Origin: Catenaria anguillulae PL171
Lineage: Eukaryota; Blastocladiomycota; Blastocladiomycetes; Blastocladiales; Catenariaceae
Assembly (NCBI GenBank): GCA_002102555.1
Contig: MCFL01000357.1
Location: forward strand, 1-21,374
Length of the DNA: 21,374 nucleotides
Direction of reading: 5' to 3'
The position numbers and the translations under genes are program-made. Shown here piece by piece: positions 18,952-21,374 of this stretch (the first letter of the stretch is position 1; each line of letters opens with the position of its first letter). The notes under the pieces were generated by a model. It was not told the origin of the DNA and did not search any database. It worked only from the letters and a program-made list of their open reading frames with translations.

Positions 18952-21151
18952 ATGTACTCATACTCGCATGCATTCCCCAACGCACCCCAGCAGCGGCCAC
19001 CCGCGCCGGCAGCTCTGGCAGCTGATGCCCAGCAAGCGGCACTCCACACCATGGCCTCGCGATGGTCCAGGCTCGCCTTCAACTCCCTCTCTCGCCAGGA
19101 CCGTGCCTCTTTTGCAACCGCCTTCTCGATGCGTGACCCGACAGATCACATCCGGCTGGCAAAGGCTCTCAAGAATGCCGAAGAAGCGGTCCGTGATCCA
19201 TTCCACTGGTGATTCTCTCGTCCCGCATGCCCTAAGCTCCTCTACCATGACGATGTTGATTGCAGAGCAGAGCGTCATCGTCTACGAGTAATTCTCTGAG
19301 TGGCACAATCAGCAGCATCCTGGCTTCAGTCACTGGCGGTAATACGCAAATCGCCAATGTGCTCGATCAGTTCTTCAAGTTTCTGTTGCTTTGGGCCACG
19401 GACAAGGTGACGCTGGATCGAGTATTAGAGGAGTATGCGCTTTTCTATCGGTCGGTACAAACAAGTTCTAATGTTTGTTTCTTGTTACAACATCTCATTC
19501 GCTCTTGACGTATCGCTCGATTCACGACTGTTTAGGGACCTCTTGACTCTCCTCATGGCCACAACGCAGATGGGACCCCTAATCTGGCCGCTGGTTGCAC
19601 TCATTCATCGCCAAATGATTGCCATTTCACGGCAGGTTTGCATTTCTGTCTCCTCCCATCGGCTTGGCTCCCAGGATTGCAAACATTTGTGTCGTTCGTT
19701 CTTTCTAGGTCGATTACGCTCGCAACGTTCCCAACAAGATAAGCGCCATCGACTCTGCATGGAACCATGTGTTTGCCGTCCTGCCGCTGGACAGCTTTCC
19801 TGTGCCACTGCGTGCCCCGTACCATGCATTTCTGGGAAAACGTGCCATGATTGTCAACGACGATGCAACGGTACCATCATGTATTCCGCTTGCGGACTCG
19901 AACGACACTGGTTCTTATCATCGTCTCTTTCTTTCTTTCTACACTTATGCGCTGTCAATTCACAGGCCGAATTCAATCTGACCCAAGCCATCCACTTGAC
20001 CCCTCGCGCGTCGACTCGCAACCTCCGCATCCTCATGTGTCAACTGATTGCCGTCCGCTTGTCTGCCGGCCAACCGCCGCCGCAATACCTCCTCGAGCAG
20101 TACCAAATGTCTGCGCAATGGACACCAGTCTTGCAGGCCATGCGTCGGTGCGACTTTCCCGCCGTCGAGCAAGCCATTGACCAAAACATGCCCTTTTTCC
20201 GTGCCCATGGCGTGTACGGCGCACTGATTGAGCGACCGCGCCCTGTCATGATGCGTCTTTGTGCTCGCAAATGGTACCTGCGTTCAGCCTTAGTCATGCC
20301 TCAACGTCCTTGTCCCTAACCCGATCCCTCAAACGCATTCTCGCCCGCAACCCACAGTGTCAACACCTGGCGCGACCTGTACGCGCCAATCGACGCCCAA
20401 GGCCGCGCCCCACGCATCCACATGCGTTTTTACGCCGCAGCCTTTGACCTCATGTTCCACGACGAGCCCTGGGACGCGCCCGCCGACTCGCTCAACGCGG
20501 CGTATTTGCGCGTCAACAACCTGATTGCCCGCGGCTTGCTGCGCGGGTTTGTGCATCCGACCACGGGCAATCACTTTGTGTCCAAGTATCGCGACATCAA
20601 CAAGACGGTTCCGCCGTTGGCCAAACCCACGGCAAGTGATGCGCCGGCAACTCTCGGCGCGTCGGTACCGACGTTTTCAGCAGGTGCGGCCGCAGGTGGC
20701 GGGTTTGGCGGTGCACTTGGTGTGAATGGAGGAGGCGCGGCAGCGAATGGGTTTGGGACCGGGTTTTCTGGAAATCCCGCAGTTGCGCAGGATCAGCCTG
20801 CCTCGGCATTTGGCGGATTGGGTGGTGGGCAACATCAGCAACAGCAGCTGGCGGGGCCTTTTGGAACAGCATCGCAGCCCAAGGCGCTGGCGGGTTTGGC
20901 GCGTTCACGGCTCGTCCGGATTCATGGCGACCATGCCGGGGTTTGGATCCAATGGCGCTGCACCCGAGCCAGCGAGCCAGCAGGGTTTGGCAGCGGGTCA
21001 AGCAATGGCATCACGGGTGGGTTTGGTTCCAACCAGGCGAGGGGCATGGCCGCAGGCGCAGCAGCTACCCCCATCTCGACAACAGCCAGCTTTCGGAGGT
21101 GGGCAAAGCGCCGGGTTTGGCGGATTCGGTGGGTTTGTTAACTCGATGTGA
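18952..21151 (+). CDS. PCI-domain protein of the Csn12/Thp1/PCID2 family (TREX-2-like) with FG-rich C-terminal tail
   Basis: Six exons fit: 18952 to 19188 or 19208; 19266 or 19268 to 19450; 19536-19635; 19709-19870; 19966-20273; 20358-21151. Introns are about 57 to 95 nt with GT...AG ends. The protein starts MYSYSHAFPNAPQQRP. Helical TPR-like parts include F-F-K-F-L-L-L-W and A-F-L-G-K-R-A-M-I-V-N-D-D. The PCI region carries the family pattern: R-N-L-R-I-L-M-C-Q-L-I-A-V-R-L-S-A-G-Q-P, then Y-L-L-E-Q-Y, D-F-P-A-V-E-Q-A-I, and F-F-R-A-H-G-V-Y-G-A-L-I-E-R. A winged-helix end follows, with L-I-A-R-G-L-L-R-G-F-V-H and F-V-S-K-Y. Thp1/PCID2 works with Sac3 in TREX-2, linking transcription to mRNA export at nuclear pores; Csn12 is the close alternative. 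After about 20640 comes a Gly/Ala-rich tail with about nine or ten FG dipeptides, ending G-F-G-G-F-G-G-F-V-N-S-M at 21151. That tail crosses frames two or three times between about 20880 and 21110. Confidence 0.7.
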
Positions 21152-21374
21152 ATCCGCACACAACTTTGTTGATACAGCCGTTTCGATGGATCAATGCATT
21201 CTTTGACAAGCCCGCCACATTCACACTTATTCTATGCTTCACCAACCATCACATCCACTTCATTCCTCAACATCGCTTGCCTTATCAACCCCCACTCCCT
21301 CGACAACCCTTGCCCTCTGATTCAACTTGTTTGCCATGACAGCACTGGCTTGACCTTACGCCCGACCTTCATTG
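21152..21374. other. 3' flank of the PCI gene
   Basis: This is a C/T/A-rich stretch after the stop at 21149-21151, presumably 3' UTR and spacer. No gene or structured element is recognised. Confidence 0.35.

Noticed and set aside
1-21374. CRISPR arrays, rRNA or tRNA genes, bacterial operons
   Set aside because: No spaced direct repeats of CRISPR type, no tRNA cloverleaf or rRNA segment that I could recognise. The splice sites mark the window as eukaryotic.

Overview
This is a piece of a eukaryotic nuclear genome, most likely from a fungus. Genes lie on both strands and carry short introns (64 to 95 nt) with GT...AG ends and ctgac/ttgac-like branch sites. Proteins are rich in Ser, Ala, Pro, Gln and Asp. 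Families seen include a Csn12/Thp1/PCID2-type PCI protein, an MBF-like ankyrin protein, PIF1 helicase remnants and ankyrin-like repeats of the form G-H-V-x-V-L-x-W-W. Expansion of that repeat family, together with a tyrosine recombinase gene, points by inference to an early-diverging zoosporic fungus (Blastocladiomycota or Chytridiomycota). No marker in the window proves the lineage.

Layout. 1-318 (-): 5' end of a gene running off the left edge, probably of the W-W repeat family. 319-1409: no recognisable gene. 1410-2829 (+): C-terminal remnant of a PIF1-like helicase, with an internal 155-codon duplication. 2830-3451: regulatory-looking spacer with three CACGTG boxes, a helically spaced GCAAAT array and a G-quadruplex-prone tract. 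3452-5199 (+): intact four-exon gene of unknown function. 5439-9432 (-): intron-split tyrosine recombinase with a full set of catalytic residues, a long low-complexity insertion and an AT-hook-like tail. 10179-11433 (+): W-W repeat gene with frame breaks. 12469-15960 (+): ankyrin plus coiled-coil protein resembling Swi6/Cdc10/Mbp1, with many frame breaks. 16842-18701 (-): intact 619-aa protein with about 15 W-W repeats. 18952-21151 (+): six-exon PCI protein of the Csn12/Thp1/PCID2 family with an FG-rich tail. The last two diverge from one 250-bp promoter region that contains a poly(dA) tract.

The genes do not form one pathway. Two could belong to nuclear gene expression (the PCI protein and the MBF-like protein). 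Two are mobile or once-mobile (the PIF1 remnant and the recombinase). Two or three belong to one expanded repeat family. Several coding regions show repeated one-base frame breaks although composition and motifs continue on both sides. That pattern fits sequencing indels at least as well as gene decay, so those gene models are approximate.
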